Part shown: one piece after another, positions 11,458-23,030 of the stretch
How the letters are laid out: every line of letters begins with the position of its first letter
How positions within the stretch are numbered: position 1 is the first letter of the stretch
Assembly (NCBI GenBank): GCA_019426215.1
Contig: CM033401.1
Coordinates: 8,065,134-8,129,133 of the forward strand
Direction of reading: 5' to 3'
DNA from: Buddleja alternifolia
Taxonomy: Eukaryota > Streptophyta > Magnoliopsida > Lamiales > Scrophulariaceae
DNA: 64,000 bases
Notes under the pieces: model-generated
What the model saw: only the letters and a program-made list of their open reading frames with translations
Databases searched by the model: none
What the model was told of the DNA's origin: nothing
Made by a program: the position numbers and the translations under genes

Positions 11458-13109
11458 CACGAGAGCGCAAGGCAGTTCGGAATGCCGTTTCGTTATGACC
11501 GTGCGAATTTCGTATTATTCCGACACGGTCAAAAATTTTTTTAAAATTTTTCCGGGGTCTATTACAGCGGTTTTGGATTCCAAAACCGCTGTAATAGGCC
11601 CCGAAAAAATATATATATTTTTTTAATAGCGGTTATTTGTATAACCGCTGTAATAGGGTATACCTATTACAGCGGTTATAAAAATAACCGTTGTAATAGG
11701 TGCCTATTACAGCGGTTTTTAACAGCTGTAATTGGCCTGAACCAATTACAGCTGTACCTATTACAACAGTTAAAACCGCTGTAATTGGCCAAAAAAAACC
11801 TCTGTAATAGGTCATTTCTGTAGTAGTGTATAGGGTGAAAAAAGATGAAATTAGATTAAAAAATTCAAGTGGATGTTAAAGAAAGAAAAAGAAAAAACAA
11901 GTGGGGTGGAAAAAGGGCAAAACAAAGAAACTTTCGGTGCCAACCACTCATACCAGATGTTACTGTTCACGCGTGTTACTGTTCACGCGTTTTTTTTTAA
12001 AAATAAAAAAATAAAATTAAATCATTATTTAATTAAATATCTTTCTCCAAACATATTCCCCACATTAATTTTTCATCTAAGTTCAAACTTATCCATCTAA
12101 TGGATTCTTTAGTATTTATTCATAGAGTTTCAATTTGAGGTTTGCGAAAGGACCTTAGGGAAAATTAATTTTAGCTCCAAGTAGATTAAATCAAATTATC
12201 ATCACATGATAATATTTAATACTACTTAATAATATTTAATTCCACTAAATAAATATTATTGCACTCTAAAATTAATTTCAATTTATTATTGAGTTCCCAT
12301 TCTTTCGTAAAAAAATATTTCATTAACTCCTCTATTAAATATCCGCGAAGAAATAAAATTAAGACTACTATTATTTTATTTCTCACATCTTATCCTATAA
12401 TGCTCTATTTGCTTCTTATCAACTTTCCAAATGAAAAACTATTTTTCATATAATTTCAGTGACACTTCACTTGAAACACTTTGGCCAAAGTTTTAGAATA
12501 GTTGAACATTGCAAATCCATTATAGGGGATATATCTTATCTCTCATGGAGATTATAGATTCCATATGAATGTCCTTTCCAATCACATTTTTATGTCATTA
12601 CCCAATGTATAAAGTATATTGGCCACTGAAGACCTCACTTCTAAATACATCAAAGCAATGTGCACTAGATGCATTAGTCCACGAGAATCATAGGATTAAG
12701 AGTTATTGTTCAAAATTATTTATTTTCGATAGTAGTCAAAATAAATAATTTGATTGGTCCGGTTCAATGTTTCAATCTCATTGATTTACACGAATATACT
12801 ATTTATGGAATCCCTATTCCCATGATTAAGACAAATCATCGAATATAGCATATTATAGTCTTTAGCAGATAAGACGCCCATTCTTATCACCGACTACAAT
12901 CCATTTATAATAACACATGATATACGTAATCCAAGTCTTTCATGAAACATCACTTCCATTTGAATTCTTATATGTAATTATGGATTATGTCTACCTCATA
13001 AGACATTTTATAAATACTCATAACTTATAATATATATAATTTATTTATTCATAATAAATACTTTGTTAATTGGATTTTAGGGCACATTTCTAACACTTAT
13101 GATGTCATC

Positions 13110-13169
13110 AACTTCATTATTAGTATAGTATCTCGAACCAACTTCATTATTAGTATAGTATCTCGAACC
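13110..13169. repeat. Two exact 30-bp tandem units
   Basis: The unit AACTTCATTATTAGTATAGT plus ATCTCGAACC occurs at 13110-13139 and again at 13140-13169 without change. It sits just outside the copia LTR end at 13095. A recent local slippage or repair duplication is likely. Confidence 0.9.
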
Positions 13170-13275
13170 TATTAAGAAGATAACAGTGTGTTTAAAAGCA
13201 CATATCACCGCACATATCAAACTCAATTCAAGATTTTGGCAGCAATGATGTCTTGCCTCATGTATTCTTCTCATT

Positions 13276-13462
13276 TGTGGCAGCGGTTCTGCCCGAACCG
13301 CTGCCAAAAGTGCAATATTTTTTTTTTTTTTTTTTTTGACACCCCTATGACAGCGGTTCGGCTCGAACCGCTGTCATAGGTCCGAACCGAGTACCCCCTA
13401 TTACAGCAGTTTTCAAAATCGCTGCCATAGGTGCGCTGTAATAGGACTTTTTTGTGGTAGTG
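13276..13462. mobile_element. CACTA-type end relic
   Basis: Carries several inverted GCAGCGGTT / AACCGCTG motifs like the subterminal repeats of the element at 10434-11828, a poly-T run (13319-13337), and ends in ACTTTTTTGTGGTAGTG (13446-13462), a CACTA terminal repeat. No matching left terminus was found, so this is a fragment or a much decayed small copy. Confidence 0.6.
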
Positions 13463-16022
13463 TCTCTTATACTTTATTAATTATTTTTTAGTTTAATGCT
13501 TATTTTCTTTGTTTGTTTGTAGGACATGACTCATGAGCCTGTGTGGGAGTGCTCCTTTGTCACCTTCTCTTTCTTGGCCTCTACATACATAACATAATCC
13601 TTCATCCCATTTATAAAATTCCTGTTTTTCAACGTATTCATAAATAAACAATAGTTCCCATTTCAATAGTGGAATCCCAATTCATAAATGCCGCCTGCAC
13701 ATAAGTGATTGTGTCAGATGTTTGTGTGATGGAAGAAATTGCATGAGAAGTTTGGATAGTGTAGTTGTATGTGTTGACTTTTGTAGTACGGCAGCCTCTT
13801 GGTGCCTTGTTTTATTGGTTCTTTTAGCTTTTAAGGGAATTTGCTCTTCCATTTATTTGAGGAGCTGTAATTTATTCTTCTATTATGATTCGGAATTTCA
13901 TCTGAAATTTTAATCACATATACATCCAAATGCAACATGAAATAGATTATGAACTGCATTTTTAAGGGATCATGTCACGAAAAATATTGTACAATCACAT
14001 CCCCTCTGAATAACATAATTACTGGACTATATCTTCAATCTGGTTTAATTACAAAGAACCTCCATCTTTAAAAGGCACTATTTAAAACAATAAATTGAAA
14101 ATAGTCAAATGAAAATTTTACCCTCCACTTATGTATATAAAATAAAGCTAAAATCACTTTACCCATTATACTATAGTGCTGGCATCAATTAATCATCGAT
14201 TAATAAGGCTACAAACTTCAGACCACCTAAAACTATAAACCCCTTAATTAAGTCTAATAAGGCGGATTGAGTTGTGCTTCACTTTTGTTAATGCTTCGCT
14301 AACTCATTTCATAACTGAAGAAAATATCTTTTTCCCCCCCCTTTATTTAATGTCTTTAGCAATCTTACTATAAATACTTGGGTTCTTGATAGAAGGGTTC
14401 AAAATTATTTCGATCAAAGCATTTAGGGGGAAATGTACCTTAGAATGGCGTACGGATCCGTCGGAGTTGATGGCTGGGCGTATGGCAGTAGTGAGGGATT
14501 GGAGTTTGGAGACGGAGGTGATGGTTGGGCGTACGGTGGAGTTGATGGCGTACGGATCCGGTGGAGGATGAGGTCGACGGAGACGGAGATGAGGAGTGGG
14601 ATGGGTTTGGCGCGTGGAGGTGGTGGTGTGGGAAGGGAGATCGTGGGGGTGGTGGTGTGAGCAGACTGATATTTTGGAGAAGAATGACTTGATATTTAGG
14701 ACAAGAAAGACTTAAGTTTTTGTTAATTTTTTTTTTTCTCATCTCATATATAGTGTAAAAAAAGTTTCAAGCACATTTAACAACAAAGTTGACTTGGTGT
14801 AATAGTAGATACTTTATGTGAGTTTGGAATAGATTTAGAGGTCAAATCTTGATAAGCTCATTATTTTTTTACTTTATTCTTATTTTTAATTTAATGTTTA
14901 TTTTCAGCTCATATAGTATATATAATATTTCAAGCACATTTCACAACAAATTTGATTTGGTGTAAAGGTAGGTACCTTGTATGAGGTTGGGAGAGGTCTA
15001 GAGTTCGAAAAAATTGGATACCCGATAATTCGGGTATCGGGTACCCGGCCTTTTTTCTTTTTTTTTTCTTTTTTTTTATATATTCAAATTTGCTTATTAA
15101 TCAAACTCAAATGAATAACAAATTAACAATTAATAATTAATCCATCGGTTTATAGAATGATGAAATGTTAACAACAATAAATAAGAGTGTAAGTGTTTAA
15201 TAATAAAATTAACTACTTAAAATTGAAAAAACTCCAAAGTATCTCAAATAAACATTTTATCAAACACTTTGTCTGCGATGAAGAAAAGAGATAATTATTC
15301 AAAATTTTGTAAAAAGAAATAAATTTTAGCCTTTAATAAACTTCAATGATAGGTACGAGAACAATATTTGTGATGATTTGAAGTGGGTAAGAGTAATTTG
15401 AAGTTTGAATATATACATAAAAAATATAAACTAATTTTTTGATATATTAAAAAATTTAAATTATTCTTCTCGCGGATATATTAAAATATTAAACAATCCC
15501 TTTAACTCCATCATATATTAAATAGTTGACACATCCAAATCTCTCATCATAACCAATTAAAGAAAGAAAAACGAAAAAAAAGGACGAATGCATTACGCCT
15601 CTGATTTTTACAAGAAAATCAAAACTTCACCTTAATTTAAGTATAACTCCTCACTTTATATGGGCTTTAGGTTAGTTTAGCGTTCAGGGTTTGTTTAGGA
15701 TTTAGGATTAGTTTAGGGTTTAGGGGCGGGCATCGAGTCGAGCAAAATCGATAATTTTAGAGTTCGAGTCGAATCTAACAAGAGTTGATCGAGCAAAAAA
15801 AAAAAATACTTGTTTGTAGGCTCGCTAGCCTGAATAATAATAATTTTTGTTCATTTAGTTATAATATATATATTATTTACGAAAAAATAAACTTTCTAAT
15901 CCAAAAAACTTAATATTTCAACTTGATGAATTTGTGGACTTAATAATCACCCTTAGCCTTCTAGCTAGATTAAAAATTAATTAAGATAATAAAAAAACTT
16001 ATAGATTATAATACAATATTGT
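13463..16022. other. Intergenic, no supported gene
   Basis: Short frames only. A G-rich GGAGTTGATGG-type patch at 14455-14660 gives overlapping long frames by composition alone. Around 14745-14860 and 14905-15015 lie two diverged copies of a segment containing TTTCAAGCACATTT.ACAACAAA and GGTGTAAAGGTAGGTACC; the second continues into GAGTTCGAA. These resemble the box A and box B of a tRNA-derived SINE, but no clear ends are visible. Several GGTTTAGG-like repeats occur at 15665-15725. Confidence 0.4.
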
Positions 16023-16027
16023 GTAAC

Positions 16028-17014
16028 TGTTTACACCATAAAACAATTTGGGCTTTCAGATTATTTTAAGCCCAAATAGACCCAAATACTGGAATATCGA
16101 ATAGGAGAAAAATTCGAAACACAAATAGATAAGACAAGGCCCATTAAATCTAGAAAATAGCAAAAACATGGGCTGAATTGACAAAAGCCCAAGAATCGAA
16201 TATGAAGAAATAAAATGAAGTCCAAATAGCCAATAATTTGCAAAGACGCGCTAATTTGAAAAGATTTGAAAGAGCAGTTGAGGACAGTTGAAGGCGGTTC
16301 CCGAGGAAAAGGAACGTGGGTTCCTCAAAGATCAAGATATATATGAGCCACAGAGAAAAGGAAGAGGATCATCATCAGGATCACAAACTTCTACAATTTC
16401 ATTTTCTTAGAATTAACTCTCGTCTTAGGACTAGTTCATAGCGTAATGTAGGAGTAGCTCATAGCGTAAATTAGGAGTAGCTGTAGTGTAATTTAGTATT
16501 AGGGTTGATGGGATTTGCCTTCAAGGCTTGTATCTGCATTTTCTTGTGATCTTCACGATCGAAGACTCTCATGGAGGTATAAATTATCTTTTTTTTTTTT
16601 TTTTTTTCAGATTTAAGTATTTGATAGGAAATTTTATCTTGACTTGAGTTTTTCGTTCATCATTCTCATATTCGAAATGAACAACTAAAAATTCAATTAA
16701 AGACTTGAAACAACGTTTAGCGAATCGAACGCAGGGGTTGAGAGATAATCGATTGAAAGATTCTCATCGAGGTATAAAATTATCTTTTTTCAAATTTAAG
16801 TATTTGATAGATACTTTTTATCTTGACTTGAATTTTTCCATCACTATATTATTATTTCATTCGAAGACGATAATTAGCATTGAATTTAAGACATGAACCA
16901 CCTTATAGCAAGTCGAACGCGGGGGTTGAAAGATAATCTCAAATTATAGATTATCACGGGGCTCAGAACGATCATTCGGATCCACCCTAATCTAGTTTGT
17001 TTTATCGCGAAACA
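16028..17014 (+). repeat. 5' LTR, 987 bp
   Basis: Matches 18593-19567 along its whole length. The main visible difference is a longer poly-T tract near 16588-16608 where the other LTR has only a short T run near 19155-19161, plus scattered substitutions. The differences show that time has passed since insertion. Confidence 0.92.
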
Positions 17015-17087
17015 AGTTTTTGGCGACCACAGTAGGAGTCAGTTTTGATACCTGACGTTTCTAAATTTTAGATAGAATTCTTGAAAA

Positions 17088-17597
17088 ATGTCAGAAGAAT
17101 CGTTTAGAAACGATTTGGTTGACGATACTGACGCTCAACCAATCTCGAAACATAAAGTTAGAGCGGACAAGATGTACAAGCAGTTTGTTCGGGTCATGAA
17201 ACAAACTTTGGCGGGTGCTCGAGAAGATCAGAGAAGAGAGTTTGATGATCAGTATCGAGCATTAGCTCAAGAGTCTACCCGTATATTCACAGCCATCGTG
17301 CAAGACATCGCCGTGAGTGCTTGAGATGGACTTGCTCGAGAAGTCACCCGGGTAATAACCGAATTGGGTGAAATTTTCAATCAAACGTGCGACGTTTTTT
17401 CGAATATGATAAATACCCAAGTAGCATTAGCACTCGAGCCTTTAATCAGTAGGCATTATATTTTAGTAGAAAAAGTATCTCAGTTAGTGTCGATCGAACC
17501 TAGGATTCGAACTAGACACGTGAACCCGAACGAAATTCCTTTAGGATATCCTCGCGCTCAAAATGTTCAATTCGAAATGTTACTCAATTCGAATTGA
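17088..17597 (+). pseudogene. Gag-like N-terminal ORF of the small LTR element
   Basis: One frame begins MSEESFRNDLVDD at 17088 and continues in the same phase to a stop at 17595-17597, broken once by TGA at 17322-17324 (after AVSA). The product would be about 169 residues, rich in charged and Gln residues, likely helical. There is no zinc knuckle and I do not recognise a domain; assignment to gag rests on position after the primer site. The rest of the interior (17600-18590) has Asn/Gln-rich remnants in broken frames. Confidence 0.5.
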
Positions 17598-18592
17598 ACC
17601 TAGGAGCTAGAAATGTTCAATTCGAGGTTGGCCATACTTCGAATTCTATACCCCTCGAAGAACAGAATTGTATGAACCAACCAAATCCAGGGGGGCAACC
17701 GGGAATGAACCAAACGAATACTAACCAATCTCCACAGTCCCTAGAAGATCAGGGTTTCCACCAGTAGAGGGCTCAGATGCAGAAGATTCAAAACGTGGCC
17801 CAAGACCAAGGTGGTCGAGTGATTGACCCCGACAGTCAGAAGCCCATGGAGAAACCACATGGGCGAAGCCAAGAGATGCTACCTTCGTATCTCGATAAAG
17901 TACTTCGAAATCCTTGATTATTTGATAAAAATCTTGGGCATCCTCGCAATCCAAGATACGTGCTCGAGGAACTAAATGGAATAGGTCGTGAAGGGCAAGA
18001 ATTGGGGGATTTGCCATTAATCGAAGGGGTTACTCGAGAAAATGAAAGAAAGAATTTCTCTGTGATTTTCTCAGCGATCTCTGGTTGCTCGAAAGGCGAA
18101 TCAAAGAAGATAATTGAGAGATGCTCGAAGATGAAGGTTTCGAGAAGGGGAAGTGATGAAGAATAAGGAGCCGATGCATTTTAAGAAAAGTTTGAAGGAA
18201 GAAAAGTAAAAACTAAGCGAAAAATTGACAGTGAGACTTTAAATGGTCGTAAATTTTGATCTGCTTGGAGTTACGGGGCCCATAATATACCAAATCAAAG
18301 CTCTTTTTGAGAGGAATCCAATTAAATGGCTAGGGCCATTTTATGGCTAACAGATTGACCCCAAATTTCATCATTTAGGCCTTCGTTCGAAGTCGAATCT
18401 GGCGAGGAAAATGACGGTTTCGAGAAGGGGGAGGAATTCAAGAAGTATAACCAGAGACTGTTTTTCGAGAAAGTGAAGGACAGAAAGTCAAGAAGTCGAT
18501 ACAGAGGAGAGAGAGATAAGTTGTCTTTAACCAAAAGACGTGTCTTTTAATACACATGAACTCGAAACGTTCATGTATATTAGGGGGGCATT

Positions 18593-19567
18593 TGTTTACA
18601 CCATAAAACAATTTGGGCTTTCAGATTATTTTAAGCCCAAAGAGACCCAAATACTGGAATATCGAATAGGAGAAAAATTCGAAACACAAATAGATAAGAC
18701 AAGGCCCATTAAATCCAGAAAATGGCAAAAACACGGGCTGAATTGACAAAAGCCCAAGAATCGAATCTGAAAAAATAAAATGAAGTCCAAATAGCCAATA
18801 ATCTGCAAAGACACGCTAATTTGAAAAGATTTGAAAGAGCAGTTGAGGACAATTGAAGGCGGTTCCCGAGGAAAAGGAACGTGGGTTCCTCAAAGATCAA
18901 GATATATACGAGCCGTGGAGAGAAGGAAGAGGATCATCATCAGAATCACAAACTTCTACAGTTTCATTTTCGTAGAATTAACTCTAGTCTTAGGAGTAGT
19001 TCATAGCGTAATGTAGGAGTAGCTCATAGCGTAAATTAGGAGTAGCTGTAGTGTAATTTAGTATTAGAGTTGATGGGATTTGCCTTCAAGGTTTGTATCT
19101 GCATTTTCTTGTGATCTTCACGATTCAAAACTCTCATGGAGGTATAAATTATCCTTTTTTCAGATTTAAGTATTTGATAGGTAATTTTATCTTGACTTGA
19201 GTTTTTCGTTCATCATTCTCATATTCGAAATGAACAACTAAAAATTCAATAAAAGACTTAAAACACCGTCTAGCGAATCGAACGCACGGGTTGAGAGATA
19301 ATCGACCGAAAGATTCTCATGAAGGTATAAAATTATCTTTTTTCAGATTTAAATATTTGATAGATAGTTTTTATCTTGACTTGAATTTTTCCATCACTAT
19401 ATTATTATTTCATTTGAAGACGATAATTAGCGTTGAATTTAAGACATGAACCACCTTATAGCGAGTCGAACGTGGGAGTTGAAAGATAATCTCAAATTAT
19501 AGATTATCACGGGGCTCAGAACGAACATTCGGATCCACCTCAGTTTGATTTGTTTTATCGCGAAACA
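18593..19567 (+). repeat. 3' LTR, 975 bp
   Basis: Direct partner of 16028-17014. It is bounded on the left by the purine run at 18581-18590 and on the right by the GTAAC duplication at 19568-19572. Confidence 0.92.
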
Positions 19568-19934
19568 GTAACATTACTTACTCGAGAAACCTCGTGTTGG
19601 GATCTTTGTCCATTTAGAAGCGGGAGGTCATAGGCTAGAATCTTAAAAATGCAAAAATTATTTTTAGTAAAGTATAAGATAATAATATAACATATAGCAC
19701 ATAAAGTTAAGTAATACCCAAAAACAAAATATAGTAAAGTTAATCGAAAATTGATTTTTATTTTATAATGTAATTTGCAAATTAGCGACGGAAAATTACG
19801 TTTCTATTTCCGTTGCTAATTTGACTTTCGGTCTCTAAACGGTCACTAAAGTCAACGGAAAATTGATTTTTATTTTATAATATAATTTGCAAATTAGCAA
19901 GGGACAATTTCGTCTCTATTTCCGTCTCTATATT

Positions 19935-20670
19935 TTAAAATTGAAGGCGCATGTAACACACACGCCAATTTTCGTCCATTTTTTAACGCTTGGGACCAAA
20001 AATGTCACTTTTTGACTCCTATGGGACTAAAAGTGTAAAAGAAAATCCTACGAGACTAAAAGTGTTTTGGGGCGATTCCTACGGGACAAAAAGTGATTTT
20101 TTCTCAATTCATGTCTATTAGATACCAAAAGAACCTCCACCCCCATCCCTAATCACACGCTGCCACAGCCGCCAAAGCTCGACCGAAAACTCACCAAAAA
20201 CACCCGAAGACGATGGGATTAGATGGCCGATGAGATGGGGTTAGGTTGAACGATGGAAAGTGCGTCGAGCTTTTGGAGGGGTGGTGATGGCGGGTGGCGG
20301 TATTTTGTTTCGTTTGGGGGGGGGGGGGTGTGTGTGTGTGTGTGTGTGAAGAAGATGAACAGTCACGGTGACTGTTCATCTCTCTTCCTTTTCTTTTTCT
20401 TTTTTGTTTTGTTTTTTTATTATTTTATTAATATTTTGAATTTATTTTAATATATTTTTTGAATTTCATTTTTTTCCCCTTAAAATTGAAGGCGCGTGTA
20501 ACACACATGCCAATTTTCGTCCATTTTTTAACGCTTGAGACCAAAAGTGTCACTTTTTGACTCCTATGAGGTTTAAAGTGTAAAAAAAAATCTTACGGGA
20601 TTAAAAGTGTTTTGGGGCGATTCCTACGGGACGAAAAGTGAATTTTTCTCAATTCATGTCTATTAGATAC
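19935..20670. repeat. 191-bp direct repeats enclosing a 354-bp spacer
   Basis: 19935-20125 and 20480-20670 start TTAAAATTGAAGGCGC and end GTCTATTAGATAC with few differences. The spacer has a G run followed by (TG)n at 20318-20348 and a 12-bp-arm palindrome GATGAACAGTCA...TGACTGTTCATC at 20354-20380. The ends are not TG...CA, so these are not ordinary LTRs. An unclassified element or a segmental duplication are both possible. 19740-19930 also has a twofold repeat around CAAATTAGC.A.GGA.AATT.CGT.TCTATTTCCGT. Confidence 0.7.
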
Positions 20671-21834
20671 AAATGATATACAGAAAATGTAGACAACAAA
20701 ATAGGAAGAATTCGAGGACTTAGTGATATTAGTAACAGATAACTGTGTTCAATGATTTTATGAATTTAGGTTTTAATTTATTTCAGCATGAATCATTTTA
20801 ATAACTAGTTATAAATTGATTCAATTTCTAATGTTATTAATCTCATTTATCTCTTATGTATTAAGTTGAGAAACTTGTCATTTATTGGACCATCTAGAAG
20901 TTTGATTTTGGCCAAATTTCACAAGATATTTATCTTCAAATTTGAGGTACGTGTTCTCAAACTTTTGAGTTATGTGTTTCTATAATACGTAAGAATATGC
21001 TGAAAGCCCTAAGCATAATAAAAAGAGATTCTTGGTTCCATTCAAGAGATCATGTCGAAAAAATAAAAATAAAATAAAAATTATAAAAAAAAATTGGTTA
21101 TTGGAGAATTGTGTTACAATGTTAAAATATTGTAATGTTGAAGCAATACATTCTCCATGTGAGTATAATTTACTTTGGAATAATATTGTTTTGAATGCAA
21201 TTATTTTTAGACTCCAACAAAGTAAAAATGTTTCACCTTAAAGTTCTAAAATTGATTTTGTTATAATGGCTTTTGGAATTTGTGACAGTGATTATAATGA
21301 TAATAATAAATTAATAATAAAAAAGGGGGAAATAAATATATTGTTTTTAACTACAAATGTGAGTACTATATATTTCGTAATAAGAAAGAAGAATAGATAA
21401 ATTAATAAATACACTACTAAAATGAATTTTGATTGGATTTTAAAAGTTTGAATATCTCTACTCCATAACTCATACTTTGTAAATCCTTATTACATCAAAT
21501 TCTACTTAGATATGAATTCAGTTTAATCAATCAATTTCTTGATTTATTCAGAATGAGATAATACGATAAATTAAAGAAGTCCCTAATATATTGACTCCTG
21601 GTCGTGTGAGAATATTTTAACATAAACTAAACAATGTTATAATTTTGAGATTATCTTATGGGGAGCTAAGTTAAATATCTCATACTTAAATACGACAAGT
21701 CCAAATATAAGCTATCTTAACTTAAACTAGAACCATGATTTCTATATCCAAGATGCACTAATCAAGTACTAGAATGTGTGGATTTTAATTACATTGCATT
21801 GATTTCTAAAGTATGTCTTCTTATTAGAAGATCT
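20671..21834. other. Intergenic, nothing recognised
   Basis: AT-rich sequence with only short chance frames and no clear repeat or gene. Confidence 0.5.
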
Positions 21835-21843
21835 TGTGAAATG

Positions 21844-22128
21844 GGGATAATTGCATATCACATCCCTATGAAACATGAAACCTTCACACATCCCCCCTGT
21901 ATTAAAAAAATAGCTTGAAATAACCCTATGATTTTCAAAACTCTGCACGAAACCCCCAATCCGTGTTAAATCCACGGAAGGTAGCATTCACTCGCAGTGT
22001 ATTTGAAGTAGGGTTGGGGGTTTTGTGCAGGGTTTTGAAAAACATAGGGGTATTTCAGGTTATTTTTTAACAAAGGGGGGATGTGTGCAGGTTTCGTGTT
22101 TCACAAGGGTACAATATGCAATTATCCC
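21844..22128. mobile_element. MULE-type MITE with 9-bp target duplication
   Basis: The 285-bp element starts GGGATAATTGCATAT and ends ATATGCAATTATCCC as inverted repeats, and the inner halves also pair (CACATCCC...GGGGGATGTG, GAAACCCCC...GGGGGTTTTGTG). TGTGAAATG stands on both sides (21835-21843 and 22129-22137), a 9-bp duplication as made by Mutator-like transposases. No coding capacity. Confidence 0.88.
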
Positions 22129-22137
22129 TGTGAAATG

Positions 22138-23030
22138 TGGGGGTTCAAAGTGATGATGATGAGGTTTGATGATTTTGTTAAGTCGTTGAGATGCAAGATA
22201 TACACAAAATAAAGTTCAAAGAAATTATGATAATATATGAAGTTTGTTTTAATAAATATATTTAACAAGTTTGCTTAAAAGGGCAAAAAAAATAAGGAAA
22301 AGAATGAGTTTGAAATATTATCCAAATACAGAGAATTGTGGGGGTATATGTTGGTTTATTTTCTTTTATTTTTTCACTTTAAGAGTTAATTAATCTTATG
22401 TTATTATTAAAAAATAAAAAAAAATAAAAATTGAAGATTAATGTAATGATATTTGAGGAGATTAAGTGAAACTTCTAGATTAACCATGTATATATTTATT
22501 TTGATAATTATTCCTTGTGGAGTTCTTCTTGTGGACTGTAGGTTCATGTTCATGTTCATGGAACGAGGAAAACAAAAATGAATAAATATAACTAAGAGGT
22601 AAAAAATATTATGTTCCATGATATAGAAGTTACCTAATAATATTTGATTCCACAATGTGAAAAATTAAGGTATGTGATATTGTGTCATATCATTTCAGTT
22701 TATTTAAACATAGCATAAGATTACAATTTAAATTGGTTTATACCATTATGATGAGGCAAAATGGAAAATGATGAATTGCAATTGAGAAGTTGAGATAATG
22801 ACTTGCAACAGTCAAAATACTCAAAACAAACAAAAGATGTTAAGTAGAAAATAATGGTGATATAATATGTTTGCTTGATAGTGTCATCACTAACCTCCAT
22901 TGGTTATTTCTATGAAGTATATATTTTAACAGGTGCACGTGCATAAGACAAGAAGAAAAGAGAAGAGAAAGTATACAGAGATACAAAATAAAGCGCTATA
23001 TAAATTAATTGTTGTGAGCATATGTTGACT
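22138..23030. other. Intergenic, nothing recognised
   Basis: AT-rich, short chance frames only. Confidence 0.5.

Larger units (their letters stand above)
10434..11828. mobile_element. Non-autonomous CACTA element in a copia LTR
   Basis: The ends are CACTACTACAAAAA and ...CTGTAGTAGTG, flanked by a 3-bp TAT duplication (10431-10433 and 11829-11831), as expected of CACTA (En/Spm) transposons. Both subterminal regions carry many direct and inverted copies of CCTATTACAGCGGTT (10450-10660 and 11560-11815), the usual layout for transposase binding. No transposase frame exists. The interior holds a 30-bp minisatellite and a perfect 48-bp palindrome. It lies within the TATA region of the host LTR. 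Confidence 0.9.
8441..13095 (-). mobile_element. Ty1/copia element remnant: 5' LTR plus leader, minus strand
   Basis: This is the reverse-complement relative of the element at 26213-29831. The LTR spans 9969-13095 (minus-strand start TGTTAGAAATG, end CCCAACA), followed by primer site TGGTATCAGAGC (9955-9966 as its complement), which matches initiator tRNA-Met. The leader runs left to about 8441, matching 28000-29040. The gag, pol and 3' LTR are absent. Without the CACTA insertion at 10434-11828 the LTR would be about 1.73 kb, close to the 1762 bp of the other copy. Confidence 0.85.
16028..19567 (+). mobile_element. Complete small LTR retrotransposon with GTAAC target duplication
   Basis: Two direct LTRs (16028-17014 and 18593-19567), both TGTTTACACC...CGAAACA, are flanked by an identical 5-bp GTAAC at 16023-16027 and 19568-19572. 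A primer-site-like TGGCGACCACAGTAGGA follows the left LTR (17021-17037) and a polypurine run TAGGGGGGCA precedes the right LTR (18581-18590). Only about 1.58 kb lies between, with a short gag-like frame and no protease, reverse transcriptase or integrase. It is a non-autonomous element that depended on an outside enzyme source. Confidence 0.92.

Noticed and set aside
10676..11470. Long Cys/Tyr/Val-rich (plus) and Thr/His/Ile-rich (minus) frames
   Set aside because: They are translations of a 30-bp minisatellite inside a non-autonomous CACTA element. Open frames on both strands and several phases follow from the unit length being a multiple of three.
14386..14742. Gly/Trp/Val-rich and Pro/Ser/His-rich overlapping frames
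   Set aside because: Caused by a G-rich repetitive patch. No domain, no conserved flank and frames open on both strands.
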